DNA of 24,177 nt from Bacteroidales bacterium UBA4353 (GTDB lineage: Bacteria; Bacteroidota; Bacteroidia; Bacteroidales; Paludibacteraceae): assembly GCA_002394025.1 (NCBI GenBank), contig DGSV01000057.1, forward strand, positions 1 through 24,177. Reading direction: 5' to 3'. Made by a program: the position numbers and the translations under genes. Positions 1 to 7,335 of this stretch are shown in pieces; the stretch's first letter is position 1; each line of letters begins with the position of its first letter. The notes below the pieces were generated by a model that saw nothing but the letters and a program-made list of their open reading frames with translations, was not told the origin of the DNA and did not search any database.

Positions 1-3000
1 AGAAAGGCGCAAAACTTGAAATTTCTTACGTGGGCTTCAAGTCCGTCACTGTTGACGCCACGCCCAACATGACCATCGCCCTCGAGGAAGACAAGGCGCT
101 ACTCGAAGAAGTCGTGGTTATCGGCTATGGCTCCGTGAAAAAGAATGACGCCACAGGTTCTGTGACAGCCATCAAACCTGACGACATGAACAAGGGCTTG
201 AACACCAATGCCCAGGACATGATTTCCGGTAAGATAGCCGGTGTGGCTGTCACTTCGGATGGTGGTACTCCCGGCGGCTCATCGACGATACGTATCCGCG
301 GCGGTTCGTCACTGAATGCCTCCAACAACCCTCTGATCGTTATTGATGGTCTGGCAATGGACCAGCAGGGCATCAAAGGTGCCGCGAACGCTTTGTCAAT
401 GGTTAACCCCTCTGATATCGAGACATTTACTGTCCTCAAAGACGCCTCTGCGACAGCCATCTACGGTTCGCGCGCGTCCAACGGCGTAATCATCATCACC
501 ACCAAGAAAGGTGCTGCCGGCAGCAAACCCAAATTCTCTTACGACGGCAACGTATCACTCGGTACCCTCACCAACCGCCTTGAGACGCTCACAGGCGACG
601 AGTTGCGAGCTCATGTGCAGAGGACAATAGACGCTGCTGACCCCGTGCGTCAGAAAAGTCTGAGGCTGAACCGCAACTATATGGGTAATCATAACACCGA
701 TTGGCAGAACTACATCTACCGTCCTGCGCTGAGCACCGACCACAACTTCTCCGTCATGGGCGGCACCAAGAACATGCCTTACCGCGCTTCATTGGGCTAC
801 ACGCTCAACAATGGTACCATCCACACCTCACAGATGCAGCGTGTTACCGCCTCGGTTAATCTCAACCCCACGTTCCTTGACAAGCACCTCTCATTCAATA
901 TTAATGCCAAGGGCATGTATATCTACAACCGCTATGCCGACGGCAGTGTGGTAGGTTCAGCCATATCCATGGATCCTACGCAGCCCGTTTACGGCGGTTC
1001 CAACGATTGGAGCAATCCTAAAAAAGTTTTCAAAGGTGAAGGCACATACACCGGCGCCGACGGCCGTCAGCACAAATGGAATGAGGTAGAGAGCGACATT
1101 ATTGACAGGTGGTTCAGCGGTTACTATCAGCGCATAGCCACCGCCGAATATCATGACCCAGCATGGCCCTATACCAAGAACAGCCAGACCACTGCGAACC
1201 CCGTTGCCACTCTGCGTCAGAAAGACGACCACGCGCATTCAGGCTCTTTCGTGGGCAACATCGAAGCCGACTATAAGATACACGGCTTTGAAGACCTCCG
1301 ACTGCATGCCAACTTCGGTGCTGACTACTCCTATGGTAAACAGACAACAACCATTGACCGTATGTCATATTCCAACTTCTACTATGGCTGGGACGGATGG
1401 TCCGAAGAAAAGAAATATAACCTGCAATTCAATGCTTATGCGCAGTATTACAAGGACTTCAACGAGAACCACCACTTCGACGCCATGATAGGCTATGAGT
1501 GGCAGCATTTCCACCGCCAAGGTTCTTCAGACGGCTGGGGAACATATCCTCTCAATTCTCTGACAACAGATAATGGTGTTGTAATAGCCAATCCCCTTGC
1601 CGGTCAGATGGCCAAACAGACCCGCTCAGTCAATGAGTATGAGACAGAAAGCTATCTTGTGTCCTTCTTCGGACGCATCAACTACATCGCCCTCAACCGC
1701 TATATGATTACCGCCACGGTGCGTGCCGATGGTTCTTCACGCTTCCGCAAAAACCATCGTTGGGGCGTATTCCCCTCCGTGGCTCTCGGATGGAAAATCA
1801 AAGAAGAGGCATTCCTCAAGGACGTGTACTGGCTCTCAGACCTCAAACTCCGCCTAGGTTATGGTATCACCGGTCAGCAGGAGATTACCAACAACGACTA
1901 TCCTTACATCACCATGTATAATATCAGTAAGGAGCACGCCTATTATCCCATCGGCAGCGATGTAAATATGGTTTTGGACGAGGACGGCAATCCGCTGAAA
2001 GATGCTGACGGCAACATTATGTATCTAAGTTACCGCCCGGGAGCCATCAACGAAGACCTCACATGGGAAAAGACAACGACGTACAACGTCGGCTTAGACT
2101 TCGGATTTATGAAAGGTCGCTTTACCGGCAGCATAGACTACTACTATCGCAAGACTGATGACTTGATTAACTATGTTGACGTGCCGGTAGGTTCTAATTT
2201 TTCCAACAAGGTGCTGAAAAATATCGGTTCACTGACCAATCAGGGTATAGAGTTGACTATTAACGCTATTGCTATTGATAAGGCTACACGCCCCAGCAAG
2301 TTCAAGTGGGATATGGGTTTCAACTTTACTTGGAACAGAAATCGCATCACGAGCTTGAACGTAGGCGCCGACAATAGTTTTGTTCGCACCGGCGGAATAA
2401 GTTCCGGTCTTGGCGACGGTTACATACAGGCTCACAAAAAAGGCTATGCAGCTTCTGTGTTCCACTTCTATAAGACCCAAGCCGGAGTAGACGCCAATGG
2501 CAATAAAGTCTATTATGCCCTTGACACCAACAACGACGGCAAGGTCAACGATGATGACCGCGTGATGGACAATAAGATAGTACCTATGGCACCGTACACG
2601 CTTGGTTTCCAGTCGAAATGGCAGTTCTATAATGTTGACATCTCGTTCTCGCTGCGCGCTAGTATCGGCAATTATGTTTACAATGACGTCCTTGCCGGCA
2701 ATGTTTATAGTGCCGCTGACGCCAATCTGTGCAGCAGCCAGAACGGAGGCTATCATGGAGTGCTTAAGGATGCATACAAGGCCTATTATGAAGACAAGAT
2801 ACAACCCGACAAAATGCTCATGATGGAGCGGAATAGTAATGGTGAAACGGAAGCCAAGCCCTTCAACCAATATGCGCTGACGGACCTGTTCATCGAGAAA
2901 GCCTCGTTCCTGCGCTGCGACAACATCACCGTTGGCTACACCTTTGACAAGAACCCCAACATCAAGGCCCGTATCTATGCCACAGTACAAAACCCGTTTG

Positions 3001-3107
3001 TAATCACCGGTTATTCAGGTCTCGACCCCGAACACTTCGGAGGTATTGACAACAACATGTATCCCCGTTGCATGACATCACTGCTCGGTGTCAGCCTGCA
3101 ATTCTAA
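1..3107 (+). CDS. susC: SusC-like TonB-dependent outer-membrane transporter, 5'-truncated by the window edge
   Basis: The reading frame is open from base 3 with no credible start. The first residues (KGAKLEISYVGFKSVTV) are the end of a carboxypeptidase-D-like regulatory domain, so the signal peptide and roughly 80-100 N-terminal residues lie upstream. The GTG at 30 is an internal Val codon. Next comes a TonB-box-like EEVVVIGYG, a plug domain ending in SRASNGVIIITTKKG, and a long aromatic-rich beta-barrel finishing in Phe (SLQF), as expected for an outer-membrane protein. A Ca-binding-like loop, DTNNDGKVNDDDR, sits near 2523-2561, as in many SusC proteins. SusC proteins import glycans or peptides across the outer membrane using TonB energy, with SusD as the lid. 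SusD and a SusE/F-like lipoprotein follow. The glycan cannot be read from this window because no hydrolase is present. Confidence 0.96.
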   Translation, partial: KGAKLEISYVGFKSVTVDATPNMTIALEEDKALLEEVVVIGYGSVKKNDATGSVTAIKPDDMNKGLNTNAQDMISGKIAGVAVTSDGGTPGGSSTIRIRGGSSLNASNNPLIVIDGLAMDQQGIKGAANALSMVNPSDIETFTVLKDASATAIYGSRASNGVIIITTKKGAAGSKPKFSYDGNVSLGTLTNRLETLTGDELRAHVQRTIDAADPVRQKSLRLNRNYMGNHNTDWQNYIYRPALSTDHNFSVMGGTKNMPYRASLGYTLNNGTIHTSQMQRVTASVNLNPTFLDKHLSFNINAKGMYIYNRYADGSVVGSAISMDPTQPVYGGSNDWSNPKKVFKGEGTYTGADGRQHKWNEVESDIIDRWFSGYYQRIATAEYHDPAWPYTKNSQTTANPVATLRQKDDHAHSGSFVGNIEADYKIHGFEDLRLHANFGADYSYGKQTTTIDRMSYSNFYYGWDGWSEEKKYNLQFNAYAQYYKDFNENHHFDAMIGYEWQHFHRQGSSDGWGTYPLNSLTTDNGVVIANPLAGQMAKQTRSVNEYETESYLVSFFGRINYIALNRYMITATVRADGSSRFRKNHRWGVFPSVALGWKIKEEAFLKDVYWLSDLKLRLGYGITGQQEITNNDYPYITMYNISKEHAYYPIGSDVNMVLDEDGNPLKDADGNIMYLSYRPGAINEDLTWEKTTTYNVGLDFGFMKGRFTGSIDYYYRKTDDLINYVDVPVGSNFSNKVLKNIGSLTNQGIELTINAIAIDKATRPSKFKWDMGFNFTWNRNRITSLNVGADNSFVRTGGISSGLGDGYIQAHKKGYAASVFHFYKTQAGVDANGNKVYYALDTNNDGKVNDDDRVMDNKIVPMAPYTLGFQSKWQFYNVDISFSLRASIGNYVYNDVLAGNVYSAADANLCSSQNGGYHGVLKDAYKAYYEDKIQPDKMLMMERNSNGETEAKPFNQYALTDLFIEKASFLRCDNITVGYTFDKNPNIKARIYATVQNPFVITGYSGLDPEHFGGIDNNMYPRCMTSLLGVSLQF

Positions 3108-3114
3108 TTAAATA

Positions 3115-3163
3115 GGAGTCAGGATTCAGGATTCAAGATTCAAGATTCAAGATTCAGGACTCT
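3115..3163 (+). repeat. Heptanucleotide tandem repeat array A, susC-susD intergenic
   Basis: Seven consecutive 7-base units: GGAGTCA, GGATTCA twice, AGATTCA three times, and a degenerate GGACTCT. The array starts 8 bases after the susC stop and fills about half of the 104-base gap to susD. The units match array B (22533-22614, read on the minus strand as GGAGTCA and variants), so both belong to one repeat family. The rest of the gap is A-rich leader for susD. No terminator hairpin is visible, so susC and susD are probably co-transcribed through the array. Confidence 0.9.
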
Positions 3164-3211
3164 AAAGGTAAACAGATAGTAATAAAAACGATAAATAATT
3201 AAAAAAGTCTT

Positions 3212-4876
3212 ATGAAAAACATTATAAAATATCTGCTTGTGCTTGGGATTGCGACTTTCGGGTTCACGTCTTGCGTTGACGACCTGAACGTTACTCCCCA
3301 CGACCCGAATAGCATCCAGTACTTCGAGCAAAACGGTATTTTCACAAAAATCTATGCCACCCTCGGTCTCACGGGTCAGACAGGTCCTGCCGGCAACGGC
3401 GATGTGGCCGGACTTGATGAGGGTGTGTCAGCATTTGTGCGTATGATATGGGAACTTAACGAGTTTCCGACCGATGAAGGTTGGTGGATATATGACGGCG
3501 ATGCCGGTTTGCCTGAGATACGCGTCATCTCATGGACGAGTCAGAATCCCTTGATATCCGGCATCTACTACCGTTTCTATTTTGACATCTCGATGTGCAA
3601 CCATTTCCTTGAGCACGCAAGCCCTGAAGGCGAAGGCGCGGAGCAGATAGCTGAGGTGCGTTTCATCCGCGCACTGAACTACTACTACCTGCTTGACATG
3701 TTCGGCAGCGTGCCTTTTGCTCTTGTCGTGAGCGAAGCCGCCAAACCGCAATACAGCCGCATAGAGCTCTACAACTGGCTCGAAGGCGAACTCAAAGAAC
3801 TGGAGACCTTGCTGCCGGCACAACGCCTGAGCGACTACCGCGTGGACCGCGTGGCTGCCAAAATGCTGCTCGCGCGTCTATACCTCAACGCAGAAGTATA
3901 TACCGGCACCGCTCATTGGGACCTGGCTCGCGACAAAGCCAAAGAAGTCATGGACTCGCAGTATAAACTCCACACAGTATCGGGAGGTGGTATCTACTCG
4001 GCATATCAGGAACTCTTCATGGGCGACAACCACAAATATATCGGCGGCGTGAACGGTGAAGGCATCCTCAACATCTATCAGGATGGCGTAATGGCTCAAA
4101 GCTGGGGCGGCGCGCGTTTCATGTGTTCGGCTTTCCGCGATAAGAACTTTAATTCATTTGGCATATCAGATACTTGGACATGTTTCCGCACGAGCCCCGA
4201 ATTTCTTGCCAAGTGGGCCAAGGACGGTAAAATCAACAATATCAAAAACCTTAAGGGTGATGAGTTTACTTTCCCGACGCTGTTAGGTGATGACCGTGCT
4301 ATCATCTACAACCGCAATTCCAGTACAGACACTTACTCTCTTAAGGGTAGTATGGCAAACGGCAAATTTTATGATTGCTGGTCGGTGCTGAAATACACAG
4401 GCCGTTACAGTTCTTTGCCTGTTAATCCTACTGCCGATGAAATAAAGCGCTATGCAGGTCATGACCCCGAATGGCCCGATACTGACATTCCGTTCATGCG
4501 CGTGGCTGAGGCTTATCTCACCTATGCTGAAGCTCAGCATCGTCTTGGCAATGACGGAGAGGCAGCGTTAGCCGTTAAGGCTCTCCGCGACCGCGCTCAC
4601 AACACGCAGGACTTCACCATATCTGACGAGTTCTTGCTTGATGAGTGGAGCCGCGAGTTCTACTGCGAAGGACGTCGCCGCATAGACCTCGTGCGCTTCG
4701 GACGTTTCGCCGGACCGCAGGCTAACGAGTATCAGTATCACTGGGAAGGTCGCGGTAATAAAAAATCAATTGCCGACGGCGGGTCATGGGTGGACATAGA
4801 AGCCAAATACAACGTGTTCCCGCTGCCGCAGTCCGACGTAGTAACGCAAGGACTTACGCAGACAGAAGGATATTAA
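3212..4876 (+). CDS. susD: SusD-like nutrient-binding surface lipoprotein (RagB/SusD family)
   Basis: 554 residues, the usual SusD length. A short signal peptide ends at a lipobox with Cys21 (GFTSC), followed by acidic VDD, compatible with surface export in Bacteroidota. Family signatures are the helical TPR-like core (AEVRFIRALNYYYLLDMFGSVPF, split here as AEVRFIRALNYYY and LLDMFGSVPF), RVAAKMLLARLYLNAE, the late helix FMRVAEAYLTYAEAQ, and the C-terminal YNVFPLPQSDV. SusD binds the ligand at the cell surface and caps the SusC channel. It is the second gene of the transporter pair and starts 104 bases after susC. The ATG at 3212 gives a complete signal peptide, so the start is secure. Confidence 0.96.
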   Translation: MKNIIKYLLVLGIATFGFTSCVDDLNVTPHDPNSIQYFEQNGIFTKIYATLGLTGQTGPAGNGDVAGLDEGVSAFVRMIWELNEFPTDEGWWIYDGDAGLPEIRVISWTSQNPLISGIYYRFYFDISMCNHFLEHASPEGEGAEQIAEVRFIRALNYYYLLDMFGSVPFALVVSEAAKPQYSRIELYNWLEGELKELETLLPAQRLSDYRVDRVAAKMLLARLYLNAEVYTGTAHWDLARDKAKEVMDSQYKLHTVSGGGIYSAYQELFMGDNHKYIGGVNGEGILNIYQDGVMAQSWGGARFMCSAFRDKNFNSFGISDTWTCFRTSPEFLAKWAKDGKINNIKNLKGDEFTFPTLLGDDRAIIYNRNSSTDTYSLKGSMANGKFYDCWSVLKYTGRYSSLPVNPTADEIKRYAGHDPEWPDTDIPFMRVAEAYLTYAEAQHRLGNDGEAALAVKALRDRAHNTQDFTISDEFLLDEWSREFYCEGRRRIDLVRFGRFAGPQANEYQYHWEGRGNKKSIADGGSWVDIEAKYNVFPLPQSDVVTQGLTQTEGY

Positions 4877-5080
4877 GCATTTAGTTATTTTAATATTTAG
4901 TTATTTAGCTATTGAAATTACTCTTTGATAAAAATCATTACACAAAAGTTCGCTCATATTCAATAATAAAGCGGCAATCAAAATATCAAACTCAAAAAAA
5001 TAATTAAATAATTAAATAATTAAATATCTAAATATCAAAATAGTAAATCATATTAACCAATTTAATTAATTAAATTTTTT
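4877..5080. other. AT-rich intergenic spacer with repeated ATTAAATA/TTAGTTATTT motifs
   Basis: A 204-base spacer between susD and the next lipoprotein gene. The left part repeats TTAGTTATTT (4882-4910). The right part contains three AATTAAAT units in tandem (about 5003-5027). The left and right blocks are roughly complementary (ATTTAGTTATTT against AAATAATTAAAT), so a loose long-range hairpin is possible. No GC-rich terminator stem, RNA gene or clean TAnnTTTG promoter is seen. It may tune the level of the third gene relative to susCD; that is inference. Confidence 0.5.
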
Positions 5081-6046
5081 ATGAAAAACTTAAAATTTAT
5101 TTTCGCAACCGCCATTTTGGCTACCGCGCTCATCTTTGGCGCATGTAAGAAAGACGACAAGGACGATCCCGTCGTAACACCTACTACTACTCCTGATCCT
5201 TCAGGTTCAGAAGATCCTTCAGGTTCAGATGATCCTTCTGTTTCTGACTATCCTTATTACGAAGACGTATGTCCGGAAGGTTATGTCCGTTTGTTTGCCT
5301 ATATTCCGGGCGGCGTGTGCGAGGAAGGTCTTGTGTTCCGCGGTCCTCTTTACGATGGGGACGCATGGGACCAGCTGACACCTTTCAAACCCGTAAGCGA
5401 AGTTCCTGAAATCAAGAACAACAATCTCGCAAACTGGTATGTTGCTGTTATCCGGACCAAAGGCAACGTGAGTGCCGAGGAAGAGGAGGGTCTTGCCTAT
5501 TCCGGCAAAGCTTGCCTGCTTAAGGACGGCACGGTTGACGGTTCATGGTCAACTCAATGGGCTGAATGGTCGATATTGGAGTTTGGCAACTATGCTGAAA
5601 ACGAGATGCATAACAAAAATGGCAACCTGCAGATTATGTCCGACCAATTGGAAACATACATCCGCATCGATAGCTGGAAAGACTCCCCCTGCGAGGTTAA
5701 GACCTACCACACTTACACCGTAACATTTGTTCTGCCTCCGATGTGCAATAATTTTGATATAGAAGTAGTCGGCAGCTTTGAGGGTGATTGGGGAAGCAAT
5801 CCTGTTCAGCCTCTGCTCGTAAGCGAGAACACCTATACAGCAACTATTGAAGCTTGGGAAGGATGCGAGTTCAAAATCCGCGAGGTTGGCACCTGGGATA
5901 ATGAGGTTATCCAGCTCACAGTGTTTGATAATGAAGGCAACCCCAAAGGCGTTGACAATAGCGTTTTTGGAGCTGAGGAAAGCATCCAGGTTGACTACTC
6001 TGATGTTACTCTCTATGGCTGGAAGGCTTGCCAATATGTCCGATAA
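5081..6046 (+). CDS. SusE/SusF-like surface lipoprotein, probable glycan-binding accessory protein
   Basis: 321 residues. The signal peptide ends at a lipobox with Cys22 (IFGAC), followed by KKDDKDD, an acidic/lysine tail matching the Bacteroidota surface-lipoprotein export signal. Residues about 30-60 form a Thr/Pro/Ser/Asp linker with three hexapeptide repeats. The C-terminal region (about 205-315) has the pattern TYTVTFVLPP...FDIEVVGSFEGDWG...EFKIREVGTWDNE...DNEGN, resembling the beta-sandwich starch-binding domains of SusE/SusF-type proteins. The place after susC-susD supports a role in capturing glycan at the cell surface. The ligand is unknown. The 3' end is odd: the last codons are repeated downstream of the stop (see 6002-6101). 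Assignment to the SusE/F superfamily rests on context and domain pattern, not on a search. Confidence 0.8.
   Translation: MKNLKFIFATAILATALIFGACKKDDKDDPVVTPTTTPDPSGSEDPSGSDDPSVSDYPYYEDVCPEGYVRLFAYIPGGVCEEGLVFRGPLYDGDAWDQLTPFKPVSEVPEIKNNNLANWYVAVIRTKGNVSAEEEEGLAYSGKACLLKDGTVDGSWSTQWAEWSILEFGNYAENEMHNKNGNLQIMSDQLETYIRIDSWKDSPCEVKTYHTYTVTFVLPPMCNNFDIEVVGSFEGDWGSNPVQPLLVSENTYTATIEAWEGCEFKIREVGTWDNEVIQLTVFDNEGNPKGVDNSVFGAEESIQVDYSDVTLYGWKACQYVR
5195..5248 (+). repeat. Three 18-bp in-frame tandem repeats in the lipoprotein linker
   Basis: Units at 5195-5212, 5213-5230 and 5231-5248 encode DPSGSE, DPSGSD and DPSVSD (residues 39-56). The first two differ at one base; the third is more diverged. The unit is a multiple of three, so copy-number change would lengthen or shorten the flexible linker without breaking the frame. 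Confidence 0.9.
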
Positions 6047-6101
6047 ACAATATCAATTAGAATTAAGATGTTACTCTCTATGGCTGGAAGGTTTGCCAAT
6101 A
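6002..6101 (+). repeat. 35-bp direct duplication of the lipoprotein gene 3' end
   Basis: Bases 6002-6036 and 6067-6101 match at 34 of 35 positions (one C/T difference at 6027/6092), offset by 65 bases. Copy 1 encodes DVTLYGWKACQ and continues YVR before TAA. Copy 2, in its own frame, encodes DVTLYGWKVCQ and ends directly in TAA. Copy 2 therefore looks like the intact end of a SusE/F-type gene, left either by a tandem duplication or by deletion or recombination between paralogues. Confidence 0.9.
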
Positions 6102-6126
6102 ACAACAGCATAGATATACTAACATT

Positions 6127-6157
6127 AGCCTCGGCGACTTTGCCGAGGCTTTTTTTT
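6127..6157 (+). terminator. Rho-independent terminator after the Sus-like operon
   Basis: A 9-bp stem AGCCTCGGC/GCCGAGGCT with the 6-base loop GACTTT (6136-6141), followed by a run of T (6150-6157). It lies 80 bases after the lipoprotein stop and closes the operon before the permease gene. Confidence 0.9.
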
Positions 6158-6191
6158 AGAACTACCCGGGAGTTATTTGCAAAAAAATACG

Positions 6192-6199
6192 TAATTTTG
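6192..6199 (+). promoter_or_regulatory. Bacteroidota-type -7 box for the MlaE-like gene
   Basis: TAATTTTG matches the TAnnTTTG -7 consensus 22 bases before the ATG at 6222. No TTTG is found at the usual ~20-base spacing (the TTTG at 6176-6179 is too close), so this is a partial match. Confidence 0.5.
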
Positions 6200-6221
6200 C
6201 GTAATAATTAATGGTACGCCT

Positions 6222-6968
6222 ATGCTTAAATCATTTTTTTTCCATATAGGTCGTTATATGCAGCTGATGGGTCGCGCCTTTTCGGTACCTGATAAGGGTA
6301 GGATGTTTTGGCGCCAGTATTCCCGCGAGTTGGAGAAACAGGGTCTTGACTCGCTGCCTATTGTGTTGATAATCTCGGTGTTTATAGGCGCGATACTGAC
6401 CATGCAGACCAAGCTGAACACTTCCAATCCTCTGCTGCCTGTTTACAGCACGGGTCTGGTAACTCGCGACACGTTGCTGCTGGAGTTCTCGAGCACGATT
6501 ATGTGTCTGATACTTGCCGGCAAGGTTGGGTCTAACATATCTTCGGAGATAGGCACTATGCGTATCACCGAGCAGATTGACGCTCTTGAGATTATGGGGG
6601 TCAATTCGGCAAATTATCTTGTGTTGCCCAAGGTGTTGGCGTTCATCACCATGATGCCGGTATTGGTGATTTTCAGCATGTCTGTCGGGTTGGTAGGTGG
6701 CTACGGACTTGCGTATTTCACAGATGTAATCACGGTGGCGGATTATTTGATAGGTATTCAGTACGCTTTTGTGCCCTTTTATGTGACCTATTCTTTGATT
6801 AAATCTCTTGTGTTCGCTTTTATCATATCGTCTGTTGCGTCTTACTATGGCTATTATGCCTACGGAGGTGCTCTTGATGTTGGTAAGGCTAGTACAAACG
6901 CCGTTGTCAACAGCAGTATTCTAATTCTGCTCTTCAATCTTATGCTCACGCAGCTTATGCTTAATTAG
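6222..6968 (+). CDS. mlaE: MlaE/YrbE-family ABC transporter permease (phospholipid trafficking)
   Basis: 248 residues, near the usual MlaE length. An N-terminal amphipathic region precedes about five hydrophobic segments (roughly 46-62, 88-100, 137-165, 190-208, 228-246). The family signature is at 100-129: GKVGSNISSEIGTMRITEQI followed by DALEIMGVNS. MlaE dimers form the inner-membrane channel of the MCE/Mla system that moves phospholipids between inner and outer membranes, powered by the ATPase MlaF. Neither the ATPase nor an MCE-domain gene is adjacent here: a terminator precedes the gene and a strong hairpin follows, so it appears monocistronic. After the TAG at 6966 the same frame stays open for 32 codons to a second TAG, probably by chance because the protein already ends like MlaE. 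Confidence 0.92.
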   Translation: MLKSFFFHIGRYMQLMGRAFSVPDKGRMFWRQYSRELEKQGLDSLPIVLIISVFIGAILTMQTKLNTSNPLLPVYSTGLVTRDTLLLEFSSTIMCLILAGKVGSNISSEIGTMRITEQIDALEIMGVNSANYLVLPKVLAFITMMPVLVIFSMSVGLVGGYGLAYFTDVITVADYLIGIQYAFVPFYVTYSLIKSLVFAFIISSVASYYGYYAYGGALDVGKASTNAVVNSSILILLFNLMLTQLMLN

Positions 6969-7071
6969 GAGAAAAGACTTAAAACAGCGTCTCTGCACGA
7001 CACAAGAAATATTATTCCTGCAGTTATGGCTGTTTTGCTAATATTGTTAATACAGCTCTTCAAATAGGATG

Positions 7072-7119
7072 AAAAAACAAATGGTTTCATAGTGTCAACT
7101 ATGAAACCATTTGTTTTTT
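7072..7119. terminator. Perfect 22-bp hairpin, bidirectional terminator between mlaE and tRNA-Pro
   Basis: Arms 7072-7093 and 7098-7119 are perfectly complementary around the tetraloop GTCA (7094-7097). The outer ends are six A and six T, so a stem plus U-run forms on both strands. It lies 103 bases after the mlaE stop on plus and 5 bases after the tRNA 3' end on minus, and can terminate both converging transcripts. Confidence 0.9.
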
Positions 7120-7124
7120 GGTAG

Positions 7125-7198
7125 TCGGGATGACAGGATTTGAACCTGCGACAACACGCCCCCCAGACGTGGACTCTACCGGGCTGAGCTACATCCCG
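7125..7198 (-). tRNA. tRNA-Pro, anticodon GGG
   Basis: The minus strand folds as a 74-base cloverleaf. The acceptor stem is CGGGATG/CATCCCG with discriminator A. The D stem is GCTC/GAGT. The anticodon stem is CACGT/GCGTG with loop CTGGGGG, giving anticodon GGG at 7164-7162. The T arm is GCAGG TTCAAAT CCTGT. The C1-G72 pair and A73 suit proline. The 3' CCA is not encoded, so it must be added after transcription. A TAACTTTG -7 box lies upstream and a terminator directly downstream. Confidence 0.96.
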
Positions 7199-7215
7199 AA
7201 TTCGTTTTGGGACTG

Positions 7216-7223
7216 CAAAGTTA
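7216..7223 (-). promoter_or_regulatory. -7 promoter box for tRNA-Pro
   Basis: On the minus strand TAACTTTG matches TAnnTTTG and ends 17 bases before the tRNA 5' end, leaving a leader of roughly 10 bases. No TTTG is seen at the -33 position. Confidence 0.65.
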
Positions 7224-7274
7224 ACACTTTTTTTGATATTATGGTACCCCTAACGACATTTTTTTTGAGAAAAA

Positions 7275-7305
7275 GTTGAAAATTACGCTAAAATCACTAA
7301 CTTTG
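7275..7305 (+). promoter_or_regulatory. Bacteroidota promoter for the gene at 7336
   Basis: A -33-like GTTG (TTG 7276-7278) and a -7 box TAACTTTG (7298-7305) are 19 bases apart. The predicted start near 7312 leaves a leader of about 24 bases before the ATG. Confidence 0.7.
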
Positions 7306-7335
7306 TTGTTGCAATAAATAAAAATATCGTGACTT

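Noticed and set aside
30..32. GTG as the start of the SusC gene
   Set aside because: The frame is open to the window edge and the residues before it continue the carboxypeptidase-D-like domain, so the true start is upstream.
2229..2990. 253-codon open frame on the minus strand within susC
   Set aside because: It is antisense to a well-supported SusC barrel, has no family features, and its openness follows from the codon bias of the sense gene.
3115..3163. Heptamer arrays as CRISPR repeats
   Set aside because: Units are 7 bases with no spacers and there are no cas genes nearby.
4877..5080. Rho-independent terminator or small RNA after susD
   Set aside because: Only AT-rich, loosely complementary repeats are present, with no GC stem followed by a T-run.
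6969..7067. In-frame continuation after the mlaE stop, ending in a hydrophobic stretch (MAVLLILLIQLFK)
   Set aside because: MlaE already ends at its usual C-terminus, and 32 codons without a stop can occur by chance. No readthrough signal or recoding structure is visible.
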